From Isoetes taiwanensis (Eukaryota; Streptophyta; Lycopodiopsida; Isoetales; Isoetaceae): a DNA stretch of 64,000 nucleotides. The stretch covers positions 10,612,716 to 10,676,715 of the forward strand of contig JAJEKV010000027.1 of NCBI GenBank assembly GCA_021234155.1, in the 5' to 3' direction. Made by a program: the position numbers and the translations under genes. The notes under the pieces were generated by a model. It had not been told where the DNA came from, searched no databases, and saw only the letters and a program-made list of their open reading frames with translations. Below, piece by piece: positions 20,938-32,799 of this stretch (position 1 is the stretch's first letter; each line of letters begins with the position of its first letter).

Positions 20938-22080
20938 TCGAACACGAAACCCACGAGTAAGGCACTGTACATGATGATCATTCTCGAACTAGTAGAGTTA
21001 AAGCAATTGCATGAAATCTTATATCTAGGGTTAATAAGACCTAGCATCTCTCCATTCGAGGCACTCATCTTGTTTGTCAAGAAAAAGCATAGAAGCTTGA
21101 GGATGTGTATTGACTATCACCAATTGAATGGACACGCCATCAAGAATAAGTACACTTTATTGAGAGAAGATGACTTCACGGATCAGCTCCAAGGGGCAAA
21201 ATTATTCTATAAAATAGATTTGAGATCTAGTTATCATCAGAACAAAAGAAAAGAAGAAGATATCCATAAAACAACCTTCAATATGACCATTATAAAATCA
21301 GGTCATGCCATTCGGATTGTCCAATGCCCCAGCAATATTCATGAGGCTTATGAATGATGAGTTCCATGAGTTCCTCGACAATTTTGTCATCGTATTCTTC
21401 GATGACATATTAGTCTACAACAGAACCTTGGAGAAACACATCCAACACTTAGAGAAGGTTCTTTAAAAGTTAAGAAGGCATTAACTCTATGCAAAACTGT
21501 CAAAATGTCATTTTGCAACAAATAGAGTAGAATATTTGGGCATGTCATTTCAGCAAATGGTATCTTATCGACCCCACAAAGATTCAGCCAGTAGTGGAGT
21601 GGCCAGCATCGAAGAATATACATGAGATGAGAAGTTTCTTGAGGTTAGCAGGCTATTACAGGAAATTTGTGAAGAACTTTGCCAACATAGTTGCATCGCT
21701 GATGGACCCCATCGAAGCCGAGAAGGTAAAGGACGTGGCAACAAGAAGGCTCAAGAAGGTTGTGAAAAGCTCAAGGAAGCCTTGACAACTACCCTGACTA
21801 TCACACTTCCAGACCCAGAGAATAAACTGCTAGCAACATATCCAACACCTCTCTCCTCAGGAACTTGCACCTATGTTTCAACAACCCACCGTTGGTAAAA
21901 ATCAACAACCTCTATTCTTCAAGACAGCCAGTGCAAAATCTCCAGTTCTCCTCATGGCTGCCACACATACAATCATGGATGCCAATGTCATCCCCCACAT
22001 TTAGACTCACAAAGTGGAGATCACCCCAAGAAATGGAATATAATAGAATAAAATTATTGTCCCTAGTGCCCTGAGGTCCC
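20938..22080 (+). pseudogene. Ty3/gypsy reverse transcriptase relic (copy 1)
   Basis: Continuation of the relic interrupted at 12721. Readable pieces are [25 protein letters not shown] (shown in shorter form by [12 protein letters not shown]), [18 protein letters not shown], the catalytic-site segment encoding [10 protein letters not shown] in a shifted frame near 21395, and WPASKNIHEMRSFLRLAGYYRKF near 21600. Stops and frame changes are frequent, so the gene is dead. It is 90% or more identical by eye to 37760-38890. Confidence 0.85.
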
Positions 22081-22484
22081 TGGACTGATGTAGCATGGGC
22101 GAGCTCCCCAGGGGGGTGCTACTAGCACATCATGCTGGTTCATTGTAGCTCTTTCGGAGGGCTTATCTTATTTTCTATTGATACCTTGGCCATGCGAGTG
22201 TGCTTTGCTATTACCAGCTTGAGTTGTACACATTGTGGATTCCACTGTCCCACCTTTAATAGTGGGTCAATTTATGAACCCTAAGTTTTTGGGTGCACCA
22301 AAACTCAAATGTGGAAATAGAGCACCAGTCGGCAGGTTGTACCCGCTCTATCCTGGTGGTCGATCGAAGGTCCCTCTCACTGTTCCAACACGTAGCTCAA
22401 TATTGTGCATAGTCTTGGTGCCCAATAGTGGTGCCCAAAGTCGCGCTGACCTGGACTACATTAGTGAAGCCGATTACTATCAGG
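22081..22484. other. 3' part of duplicated segment, copy 1
   Basis: Matches 38890-39160 plus 40423-40545 in copy 2. The sequence GTGGAAATAGAGCACCAG near 22312-22330 is the uninterrupted site at which a LINE inserted in copy 2. No gene seen. Confidence 0.6.
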
Positions 22485-22540
22485 ATTAAAAAACCCCGCC
22501 CCAAAGGGTTTTCGAGGAAAACCCTTAATAGTAATGGGCT
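22485..22540 (-). mobile_element. Short LINE 3'-UTR relic
   Basis: Contains the family 3'-UTR hairpin AAAACCC...GGGTTTT (22490-22512) preceded by CAGGATTA, as in the other LINE copies. Only this short 3' piece is recognisable. Confidence 0.55.
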
Positions 22541-23079
22541 TACTAATGCATGTTATTATTATCAGATTCTTCTTCCATCATTCTGGAGCCACTTATCCTT
22601 TTTCCCTTATGTGGATTCTGGATTTTTTTCCGCTGCCATTCATCCTTTTCCCAACATTCTGAATTTTGAATTTTTCCCGATGCCACTTTCCCTTTGTTTT
22701 TCCTTCCTACTGTGCAGTATTATGCACCCCTTTGTTTGTGGAAGTAACAACTGAATCATTACCTTTTACTATTCCTTTTTTCTTCTGTACCCTTCTCGTA
22801 TTGGCCTTCGTGTTTCTATATTTGACCAAGCTTCTGCACAAGTCCAAAAAGCTACGAAGTGACCTTTTGCTGCCAAAATCCTGTTTTCAAACATTTCCTC
22901 TTAAGTTGTAGCTGTAGGCGTTCATCTCATCTATAAGCTGTAGGCATTCATCTCATCTATAAGCTCTGCAAAAACTTTCAGGTAATGTGGTTAGAAGACC
23001 ACTAGGCCCCTTACCGGAGCTGGAGACAAAGTGATTCTTGAAAAATATAGTTTCATATATGGGCTCAGGATAGTCTTAC
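22541..23079. other. Spacer between segment copies, pyrimidine-rich
   Basis: T/C-rich sequence with no recognised gene. A 29-bp unit containing AGCTGTAGGC[G/A]TTCATCTCAT is tandemly repeated twice around 22911-22970. Confidence 0.5.
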
Positions 23080-23460
23080 CCTGGTTTTGGGGATCCCAGA
23101 GGTAAAAATACCGTCCTCCGGTATCACCACCAGGGCTCGATGGAACCCGTTCCAGGCCCCTCCGTTTCACCGTACTGGCGCACGTGAGGGGCCCTGCACC
23201 AGTCTCGGTCGTCCGCTTTCGCGCCACATCCGGGCCGTCCGTGATGGATCACCATCGCTCGGCCGATATCGGCCGCCCGATATACGCCAGGTTATCCCGG
23301 CCTCCGGGATCACCACCATGGCCGATATCAAGGGCCCGGGAATATGCTGCCCTCCGAGATCCCCGCGAGGTCATTTCGGTGAAAATGTCCTCCGGGATCA
23401 CCATTGCGTGGCCGAGAGCCTGGACGATCCACGTGGTGCAATCAAAGCCACTGGTTTGAA
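23080..23460. other. GC-rich island with a recurring CCTCCGGGATCACC motif
   Basis: An abrupt GC-rich block in AT-rich surroundings. CCTCCGG[G/T]ATCACCA recurs at 23115, 23301 and 23389, with a weaker version at 23351. A perfect 16-bp palindrome CGGCCGATATCGGCCG lies at 23260-23275. Overlapping open frames on both strands are expected from the composition, and no protein family is recognised. It lies immediately before the start of segment copy 2. Confidence 0.5.
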
Positions 23461-23489
23461 TTAATGCCTGACGACGAGTAAACACCAGG

Positions 23490-25334
23490 TTTGAATCAAT
23501 GTCAAATATAACATTTAAGAGAACTATTGGCATTAAAAACCACCATAGTATACAAGCTTGATACAAGAAATATCATTAAACAATTAAGCTTCCCATTGCA
23601 AAAATCTTCTTTCTATACCAAGCCCTTCCAAACTGCAAGGATGGGAAAGAGTACCATGTGTCATGCAGAAGCCAGCCATTGATTTCCATCAAATAAAGGA
23701 GAAGCCATGGACATGATAGCATTTTGGTATCATGGTAGCGGGTATAAGTTATTTAAAAAGAAGCCACAGTTGGAACCACTAAATCATCTGGTTAAAATGA
23801 AGACATGAGTTGGTTTCCATGTCTTAAATATGACAAAAGTCTCTCTATCCTTCCAAAGTTTTTGTATCTTAGAGAAGTTCGAAGTTGTTAGACTCCGTTG
23901 ATCTAGACTCTCCACAATACTTGCAAGGGGTCAAAGTAGCCGACTGCAACTTACTCCTAAGATTGGCTGCCTTGTTAGCCACTAAATCATCAAGGCCGTA
24001 AATTTACACATTGCTATGGTAGAGAAGACAAGGGAGGATGCCAGAACAAACCACCTTCGTCCTGTTTTAAGGTCTCAAGTTGCTCATCTACTTTCTTTTC
24101 TATTTGGAGCTCGCATGTTTCTTAGTTCCAACTTTTATTCTAGCATTTTCTATTTTTCGTAAGGATCCTGAGAGCGATCGGTTTGTAGTTGATGCGTTTT
24201 CGATGCTTGATTCATATGCTCTTAAGTCTTTAATTTTGTTGCAATTTGTCGAAGAGCCCAAAATGAGATCAGTGAATACATTCAGTAACAACTCTTTTCT
24301 TACATGTGTTCGTTTGCCAATTACATGCCTAAGATCAAATTGTTTTATGAATTATATCAATTGCGCACAATTTATTGGCCATAATTCATCTTCACAAATG
24401 CAGTTGTTGCAAATTTGACACATTTCGCGGTTCTAGTTATGAAGCTTTAGGAAGGGAGTGAAAAAGGTTTGCAAATTATTTCTGGACTATGATTTTGGCA
24501 GTGGTTGACCGAGAAAGGGGGGTTAGGGTTTAAGAAAAAATTATGGAGGCCGCGTTTCATAGTCTTCTGTTGCAAAATCGTGCTCATATATGCAAACATG
24601 CAAACATGCCCGGCGACCTGCAGCATGAATCTGGAATCTGGTTAGTGGAATCTCCATCTTTTGCAAACCTTCTAGTATCTTCATTTTCTAATATATAATT
24701 TCTGAAAAGGGCACGTACAATGTATATACATTATATATTGCCATAACCTAATAGCAGTGATCATGTTTTGCAGGGCCACTTGCTCATCGGATTCCACATT
24801 GAAGTAGGCAATTGGGGGTCGAAGGGTTGGATTGTCAAACAGCCTGAGTCTCTGTGATGGAAAGTTCCTGTAAAATTTAAGGCATATTTCTTGTACAGGC
24901 TTACTTATGATATTCTACTCAGGGCATGGGCATTTAAGAAAGCGAATAGGTTGTATGAATGACTTAAATATTACTAGAAGACTATACAACTTAGAAAGCT
25001 TTCTCCATGGTATCCAGCTCTATGACATTCCATTGCATTGCATGTGAAATGAGGTGTGTCTCATAGCATGTTGATTTAAGCTGTTTGTGCTGTTTCTATT
25101 CAAACAGTTACGTGGTGGTATCAGGAAAAGTGGTCCCATGGGTTTCTGTGATCCTTGTCCTGGAGAATTTAAGCAGAATCCTGCTGACATTTGTTCATGC
25201 AAAATGTCGACATTTGTTCATGTTTTGGTTTATGCACATTTGATTTCGAGGCATGGCTGATCCGTCTTCTGCAGCATCTTCTTTATGAGGTAAAAAAGTC
25301 GTAAAATTTTATCTTCTGGCCGCCATCTAAGTGG
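23490..25334. other. Upstream block of duplicated segment, copy 2
   Basis: Matches 1441-3321 to about 24590 and again from about 25228. The roughly 630 bp between have no counterpart in copy 1, which carries a different, shorter sequence there. The open frame at 24080-24418 parallels 2035-2427 but diverges at its C-terminus. No recognised gene. Confidence 0.5.
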
Positions 25335-25342
25335 TATATAAG
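25335..25342 (+). promoter_or_regulatory. TATA box of peptide gene 2
   Basis: TATATAAG, 39 bp upstream of the ATG, in the same context as 8417-8424. Here the native upstream region is still contiguous. Confidence 0.75.
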
Positions 25343-25380
25343 AAGCGCATAGTAAGGGCAAGCCTATCTATCTCAAAACA

Positions 25381-25638
25381 ATGGCTAGCAAATCACTTCA
25401 AGTCCTTTTTGTTCTTCTTGTTCTCACTTTTGCCTTTGCTACAATGTCAGCACAAGCTGGGGATTGCTTAGAAGGCCATGCTTGTATAGGAGACATAAGG
25501 CTTCCATCTTGTTCTGAATTTTGCAAATCTTGCCATAAGTCAAGCGACACCGGGAATTGCTATAAATGTTCAGGTGGCACTTGCCGCGGGTGGCGATGTG
25601 TTTGTCAAAATCCTTGCCCTAAGATTACCTGCTTCTAG
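25381..25638 (+). CDS. Defensin-like secreted cysteine-rich peptide (85 aa)
   Basis: Intact small secreted protein with a signal peptide of about 26 residues ending AQA, then a mature peptide of about 59 residues starting GDC. It has twelve cysteines: C3, C9, C18, C22, C25, C34, C37, C42, C47, C49, C53 and C58 of the mature form. The C-X3-C (CSEFC), GGTC and C-X-C (CVC) elements, and the GGTCRGWRCVCQNPC segment, resemble the gamma-core end of plant defensins, but the extra cysteines make it a divergent member. It is presumably secreted to the apoplast. An antimicrobial or signalling role is inferred and not shown by the sequence. Start choice is supported by the TATA box 39 bp upstream and conservation of the leader with copy 1. 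It looks functional, unlike its paralog at 8463. Confidence 0.8.
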   Translation: MASKSLQVLFVLLVLTFAFATMSAQAGDCLEGHACIGDIRLPSCSEFCKSCHKSSDTGNCYKCSGGTCRGWRCVCQNPCPKITCF

Positions 25639-27094
25639 TGTGGTTTGTAATCTCTGCTATTGTAATCTCTGCTAGCATATATAGGCTAGTAAATTTAACA
25701 ACAAATAAAATGGTGCTACACACAGCCCTCGCTGCTTATATAGTTCCATCATCTATCTATTACGTATTTGAAAATGTACTGGAAGTAGTAAATTTGCTAT
25801 TTAGCAGGTTCACGAGGAGATTCAATGCTCTACCGTGTTTTTAAATCTCGACTATATCATTGTAAATGTAATCATAATAACAAGAAATAAATTGATGCTA
25901 GGGATAGCTATGACTTCCTAGTGTTTATATTGTATGGTAATATGAATTTGCTCTTTGATTGATCTTGTCATATTCCAATTCTTGATGTAAATGCTAGTTA
26001 TTTATAATCGTCTCATAAAAATCTTTGTGAACTTAAGGAAAATGGCATGTCGTTCACTACTGTTGCTGTTCTTGAAGCAATTAATTCTCTTCGAAGCAGA
26101 GTCTGGAAGCACTTAATCTGCCATAAATGGAAGAGAATTAACAGATTGAAGGCCATAAATCTGCCATAAATCTAAGAGAATTAATCTGCCATAAATGGAA
26201 GAGAATTAACAGATTTAAACTGTCTCAGCAATTGAGCAAGTTTTGTCTTCCTCTGCTTCCAGACTCTGCTTCGAACAAATCTGTTTCGAGACCCTACATA
26301 TCGGGGACATTTGGCCAAGACTTCAAATTTGATCATAAATTATTTCTAAACCTTGAGCCGCAAAATATTTCTAAACCAAGACTAGCCATGGATGAACTGC
26401 AAGGGGCTTCCGATCGCTTGTGGGTTTTTGAACCTTAGTGAAAGACACCCAAACCCAAAATCCAAACTTCCATTCTATGTCCTCACTGTGATGGGCTATG
26501 CTACACGTGTGCAGGTTAAACAAATCTATTCGGTGGGATATTTGGCATACTAATTTAGATTTGCTCCAAAAGGGATTTTCGTGCACATTTTACTCCAAAA
26601 GCTAGACCTTGAAGAAATTTCAAGCATTGGGAAGCTCTTTTGGAGATTCTTCAAATCATACAAAATTTTATTAGATCTTATACTATTTGTTGATTTGAGA
26701 ATATCTCAATAAGCAAAAAAATGATCGGGGGGATCAAAAGGGGGAAATGTATACGGCAGAAAAGACCATGATCCTATGCCACTGATATATAAAAGGAGTG
26801 TGATCACAAAAAAGAGTAAAAAATTGTCTCCCTTCTGAAGCACGTAGAGGTATTATGGAGTGTTGGTTAGAGGACTCCTTAAAAAAATTCGAGTCCTTGT
26901 ATCGACGGGATTGGCAACCATTGCGAATCATAGGGTATTTGATTACAAATACAGTGCGATCAATCATTTCTAAGCGTATTTGCACTAGTCGCGCGCTAGA
27001 CATATGGGACCCATAGGATGGGCAAATCTGACGGCTGTATGGGGTCATTAATAAGAAATTTGACCAATGTGACCTAAAAGTGTCCTTTTTCTTT
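25639..27094. other. Downstream flank of peptide gene 2, no gene recognised
   Basis: Collinear with 8829-10221 except near 26055-26220. There, several near-direct repeats of CTGCCATAAATGGAAGAG and AGAGAATTAACAGATT replace a differently arranged, inverted block in copy 1. Confidence 0.5.
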
Positions 27095-27234
27095 ATTAAA
27101 GGTAAACACACATTACGTATGATGAGACTTGCAGTCCTCCCCTCAATAGTAGCTAGTGGGCTTCGAACTTGAATGAGGAATATCATAATCCGAAAGCTCA
27201 TCACCGACTAGGCCATCACCATCCTAAAGAAAAA
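27095..27234 (-). mobile_element. tRNA-derived SINE (copy 2)
   Basis: Paralog of 10222-10357, with A box TGGCCTAGTCGG (27215-27204) and B box GTTCGAAGC (27168-27160) on the minus strand. Both pol III boxes are unchanged relative to copy 1. Confidence 0.6.
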
Positions 27235-27859
27235 TGTCATTTTTTCTGCATTCCAAAATTTGTGATTTGTCGGGCCAATATGTCTTTTCTCAAATTGTTT
27301 GATTCATAATCTTGTTTTGGGGAATCAAATTATTGACTTCACGGAACGAATGGGCAAGCAAATTAAGAAGGCGAGGACTGGATTCTCGCACCAAGAAGAC
27401 AACATCTCCACTTGCTCTTTACTATAGAGCCACAATAGAGCCACAACCAATAGTAGTGCATTTGGATCTACACCTATCACCAAAAACTTATGGCATGCAA
27501 GCCAAATGTTGCAAATGTTGAGGAGAGACATTAGACTATTTATTACTATTGGTCCCGAGGGTTTCACCTATTGCAAAAGGATATGCTATGTGTGTTAATG
27601 TTGACATAAACCCCTCAGTATGCGCCGGCCCTATCCAAGGTTTAAAAAAACCCTTGTCATATACGTATTATACTAGATTGCCCATAAAAAACCCCATATT
27701 TTTGTATATAATATATATACAATACAATTTAAGTTGAAAGACAGATTCGCCAAACTTTGCTCAAATCCCCCAACTTCTATCCAAACTCTAAAAAATTCCA
27801 ACGCTAGTTTCTATCCGTTGAGCCTAATAGACACCAGCACGTAGACCCCGACATTATCA
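27235..27859. other. Unrecognised sequence between SINE and gypsy relic, copy 2
   Basis: Collinear with 10358-10999. No gene recognised. Confidence 0.4.
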
Positions 27860-29217
27860 ACCAAGAAACCTTTTGGAGACTTTGGCATGCAAACTCTAGA
27901 AGAGGAGATGTCTCAGATGAGATTTGATATCCAGGAGATAAGGCCTTACTAGCAGAAAGGGTAGGAAACCCACATGATCAAAATGTCCAGTTACCTCAGG
28001 CACCCCTGCAACCAAAGAATAAGGGGAAGAAGAGGAGCAGATGCAGATCCCCAACTGAATCATCATCTGGAAGCTCCAATTCGAACTCCGAAATAGAGAG
28101 GAAGGAGGACAGTGAATCAAAAAGGAACCATAGATAGAGCCGACAAAGGTTTTGACTATCAAATAAAGTGGACTCAGCCTTTAGTAATGCATGGAGGCCT
28201 AAAAAACTGAAGCAATTTTTAGGTAATAATAGATGAGGTATGGAGGCAAAAACGTGGCTCAATGAAATGAGGGAAGATGATGCCTATGGAATGAAGCATA
28301 AGGGAGACTACAGCTAATTTAAAGGGGTAGATGGAATTTGGTGGAAGGGCTACTCTCTCTAAAGCCCATAGTTTGAGCCGTAATAGCTCAAGTTCATAAA
28401 GTTTGTCAAAGCGTTCAAATGCCATTATGTTCCAAAAAAGCACAAATGTCACATGATGCAAGTCTTTTATAGGTTGGGCCAAAGTAATAAAGTATGTATA
28501 GAAGTACACAGATAGGAGTTCATGAGGCTAAGACTATATATGTGGAAGCTAAGTGAAAGGCATGCAATAGTGGGAGCATACATCGAAGGGTTAAACGGTG
28601 AAATCAGAAAAATTGTAAGTGCAGCTAACCCACGATCCCTGTCGGGGGCAGAGTCCAAAGCACTGAGCTTGCAAGGATAGGTCTTGAAGATTACAGACAG
28701 AGATATGGAACATATGACAAAGGGAAAAGCTCAGAATCCTACAGTCCAAGAACAGCCAGCCTAGCTCATGCAAAAACTCCCTATAGTGGCAATCATAGAA
28801 AGCAAGACAGAGAACAATACAGTCAAACTATTTCAAAGTAGTAAGGAAAATCCTTCAGTTGATCCTGAAAGGTAAATGGCAGAAGTGTATAGATAAGCAG
28901 TTATATTTTGGATGCTTCCAAATGGAGCACATGATCCACACCTATTCTTTTGTAATGAATGCAACTCTTGTAGAGCTAGGTGGATGGAAAGCTCCGGTAG
29001 AGGACGCCGATGAGGAACCATATGACTATATCTATGGAGAGTGTTATATCCCTGGCACAATTGATATGAAAAATGCCGAAGGCCAATATCAGGTTATATC
29101 AACCATTGGCAAGATAGCAACCAAGTCAGTCATAGTTTTAATAGACAAGGGAAGGAACTACAATTTTGCTTCATCAACGATGGTTGAAATACTAAAGTTA
29201 AAAACCTTAAAATCAAA
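27860..29217 (+). pseudogene. Ty3/gypsy gag and protease relic (copy 2)
   Basis: Paralog of 11000-12290. The segment at 28859-29217 keeps a longer open frame through the protease region (VLIDKGRNYNFASSTMVEIL). The relic is interrupted at 29217 by the 8.1-kb inverted-repeat element and resumes at 37342, where the downstream sequence CAAAGCCTAGGCCCG joins exactly as in uninterrupted copy 1 (12297 onward). Confidence 0.8.
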
Positions 29218-29242
29218 AACAAGATTGCGTATTAAACGGGAG
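29218..29242 (+). repeat. Left terminal inverted repeat of the ParB-methyltransferase element
   Basis: Begins AACAAGATTGCG and ends ATTAAACGGGAG; 22 of 25 bases match the inverted right end. The following 360 bp to 29605 hold no gene: an A-run near 29320 and AT-rich sequence that matches the second element from about 45087. Confidence 0.8.
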
Positions 29243-29605
29243 CAAATCATCGAAACGAGAGCGAAAGGAATATTCCTCAAAGATTCCCTTTTTTTTACAA
29301 AAGGGGGTAAAACTAGGTTAAAAAAAAAAAAAAAAGATGCATGAAATTCTATTTTGACCTCCTCCCCCTCCCCAAAAAATGACTAATTTTTTTGTGCAAT
29401 GAAAGAATTGACATTTTTAAAGTGTCACTTTTCTTAGCAAATAGAATGTTCTTGAAGTATATTTTACGAGAGAATCTCTAATTTCAGAGGATAAAATATT
29501 TAACAAAAAATTGAAGTAAGTCCGTAACTGAAACTGTAGTATTCTCAAAATTTGAAGATAGAATCTTCATATTCACATGCAAAATTTACAGTCTTTTTCT
29601 AAGAC

Positions 29606-32600
29606 TCAGTTATGTACAAAAGTGTGAGGAGTGATGAGAGAGGGATCCAGGACGTCATCATGTTCATTTATGCCATCCTCATCACCTTCACTTCTTTCAC
29701 TATCACTAGAGGAAGTGCTTGAGTTATCTTCCTCATCACTATCAACAGATGGTGAAGCATTGCCACCACCTTCTTCATCCTCTTCTTCGTAATTACAAGC
29801 TTTTTTAAGCAAATTGATAGTCCTCACGGCGTGAGCGATTGTCGATTTCAATTTAAAATCATAGCATAATATAGTCACGTCATTAAGGATCAGCTCATCC
29901 CTACAACCCACCTTCTTGGACTTTCTCCCTTTTCCTTGGCTTCTCATTTCTAACTTATATCTACCTTCAAAAGCATTTTCTGAGCGTGTTGCAAGCCAAT
30001 GAATTTTGAGTTTAGTGACTAAGCCTTCCTCCTTGACTGTGTCAAGCACTTTTGCTATCCAGAAAGGTCGACCTTTGTCATCCTCCTCAGTTGGAAGAGC
30101 AATTAGCATACCCTTGGTAATTTCTGTGATATTACCTTGAGGCTCATTCCTGCGTCTTGGTCCGAGGTACATGACTCGATCCTCGTCTTCTTCTACTGCA
30201 GGTTCTAACGTAGCATTGCTTGGACCTGCTTGGTGCTGGGGTTGATGGAAGGTGTTAGGCCATTGAAATGGTTCTTGCAACTGTCTTAGAGCTATATTTT
30301 TCACAACAATTTTCTGCTCGAGAAAGAAGTTACTCCACCACATCCGATCTTCTTAAGAAGTACTTAAAGTCTGAGGAAATTCCATTTTCAATGGCTTTTA
30401 AGGATGACTCTTGGGTACTTTTCTTCTGCTTGGACTCCTTAGGATTTTTGAGAGGAAGTTGCTCAAAGACGTTCTCTGAAGGAAGGAAGTGTCCGAATAT
30501 ATTTAAGGAAGCGTAATCCCTCTGGTGGACTCCAAATTTAGTTGTGGTATACTTCTTGCCCTATAAGAAACTCTGGCCATCCTTCAAGTAGAACTTGATG
30601 TGATGTTGAAAGGTGAGATCATTCAATTTGTTCACAGCTTGTTCTCTGTCTGAACGTTGAGAGAAAATAAACTCTCTGAAATCAGCAGTCTCTTTAAGAA
30701 GATCGATCACTGGAGTGGGAGTGTAAGAATCTTCAATAATTCGAACTAAAGTAGGAAGAGAGAAAGCCTTCTTCCTTCCGAGGCTGAGAAAAATCTCTTT
30801 GAACATTTGGTCAATTTGATCATGAGTGTGGCCTACAAGTAAGAAACCCAGCTTCACTTTTCTAAAGATCCCTAGCTCCACTAACATGGCACAGTACGCA
30901 AAGAGTGTTTGGTTCTTGTTCTCCCTTGTAGTATTGTCAAGTTGCGTGGTAAAAGCAATCGGTGGTAATTGCTCTTGCTCGCACAGGACCTTGTTAAGAA
31001 TTGTAATTGTGAAGAATACTTTGCACTTTAGACTTCCTTTGAATACCATAGCTCCTACAAGGTGGACCTTAACAAAACATTCCTCTGGCACATCTTTAGG
31101 AATGTTCAAGAAATCTTGGTAGAGTAGTTTTTTTGGTCCATTCCATCAATCACAACAGACATATATTTGCGGTGGGACGTTCAAGAGCTTTTTTCTCGTG
31201 TTTGGCAAGCTTTCTTCTCTCTGGCGCTTGTTGTTCACGATGTCCGGCAAGGTTACGTTGCACAATATCTCATAGAAGAAATGAGGTCAAAGCATTATCT
31301 TTAAAACAAGTGAGAGATTGGAGAACATGAGCTTACTTCTTTCGACCTCTGCCTTTGCGGTTTCTCTTTGACTCTTTAATTACGCACACCTTGAGCAAAA
31401 CGGACATTCTATGTCTCACAGGAATTTTCACTAAACCGAATTCACTTTTCCACGATCCGGTGAAGTGTGAGTAAGAGATGTCTTTGAAGCTGAGTGCAAG
31501 TCTCTTTGTACTCATTAAAAACATCTTTTTGGTGATGTTATCGGTTAAATGATACATGTTATCAAGTAGGCAGCTTCTCACATGTTTCTCTAAAATATTT
31601 CTCCATCCATGACACAAAGAAGAAGGGCATGCATGGTTACAACTCTTCTTGGTCCACAATGATCATCAATTGCTGGATTTTTGTCCATCTTTTGTGTATT
31701 CTAGACATTCGGTGGACCCTAAACGGTGGACAACCATAAAGTATTTCGGCAAACTTCTTGGCGGTTAATGTAGTGCAAGAAGGTGTTGCGGGTCTGGTCT
31801 TACATGATAGGCCAAATAGGCATTCCGGTCAGCCAATGTCATTGAACTGTAGTTGTCTCTAATTGCTCGTAATTTAGCCATGTTAAATTTGTTGATGCAA
31901 CCCAATGAGCAAAGATTTACTTCTTAAAAGTCTTCTCATTTTGTGCTCGTCCATAAGGTTTCTTCTTCTTACAGAGGAGCATGCTCTCAAACTAAAATCC
32001 ACCTTGAATTTCTTGGTGGATTGGCTAGAGAATGTGTAATCTCGTTGCACTTCGTTGGTGTCTTCATCTTCTGAAGAGAGTTCTACTCTGGGGGTGACCT
32101 CCTCTACCCTTAGTGGTGTGCTTGTAGAGGAGAACAAACCACGTGAAGCTGTACCCGGATAAGGCGGAGGTGCAGTGTTGAATGAAGGAGATGGGCCACC
32201 ATATGATGTGCCAGCGAAAGTTGTTGTAGCTTCTTCACAAGGAGTTCGATCAAACATGTCTCGTATAGCAGACTGAAATTCTGCAAAACCATGTGTCACC
32301 ACGGTTGTGTGAAGAGGAGTAGATGTTGCAATGTCATCTTCATTTGTTGTGAAATCGTGGTGGGAGAAGCTGTGGTGAATCTCGCAGTCTTCAGAACGTG
32401 CTGTATTCCTTGTTTGTGTAAGTGAAGATGGAGAAACTACAAACGGCTGAGGTAGTCTGTTTCGAAATATTCTCTCAGGTCGAGCATTTGTAGTGTCGGG
32501 GGATGGTACGTGCAACAGGTGAGGGTTGGAAAGGTGGTGGCAACCGGTTTCCTACTGGACTTAGAGAGGGTTGGAAAGGTGGTGGCAGTCTACTAGTTAC

Positions 32601-32757
32601 TGGACTCGGAGTGTCTTCGAGAAGCAACAAAGACCTTGTCGAGGTAGGTGTTGAAGAAGCATCTCTGTCTTGTGTTCCATCTGAACTAGAGGTACTTGGG
32701 CAAACAAATGGTAGTGGAAGTTTGTTCACGAAGCGGTTAACCATGTTGAACAACTGA
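29606..32757 (-). pseudogene. Transposase-like protein gene with DNTTRENKNQ / GHTHDQIDQMF domain (element copy 1)
   Basis: Minus-strand multi-exon gene in four readable blocks. N-terminal (32757-31883): disordered and Pro/Ser-rich, with recurring RLPPPFQPS or NKLPLPF units, ending in a basic segment. Middle (31659-31333): basic, ends KRNRKGRGRKK. Core (31109-30561): LDNTTRENKNQTLFAYCAMLVELG then FLLVGHTHDQIDQMFKEIF, recognisable from many unannotated TE-like eukaryotic proteins (DUF7869-type, name from memory). C-terminal (30343-29606): a GMLIALPTEEDDKGRPFWIAKVL reader-like segment and a long acidic Ser/Glu/Asp tail. The core frame stops at 30561 where the second copy reads FLQGKKYTTT, so CAG became TAG here; further breaks follow. 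Function as the element's transposase is inferred from its presence between inverted repeats and from its conserved D, N and H residues. Confidence 0.65.
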
Positions 32758-32799
32758 AAAAAATTGTGGACTTGTTACTAACTCACAAGTCGATTAAAC

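Larger units (their letters stand above)
1441..22430. repeat. Tandem duplicated segment, copy 1
   Basis: Once later insertions are subtracted (2445-2979, 3327-8411, 12722-20937), about 7.1 kb remains that matches 23490-40545 in the same order and orientation. It contains an unrecognised upstream block (1441-3321), a defensin-like peptide gene, a SINE and a gypsy relic. Divergence is visible by eye but low, and many stretches of tens of bases are identical. Each copy carries private insertions, so the duplication came before those insertions. Confidence 0.9.

Noticed and set aside
23087-23464. Overlapping frames of 90-125 codons in the GC-rich island
   Set aside because: High GC lowers stop frequency on both strands; no frame has a recognisable domain.
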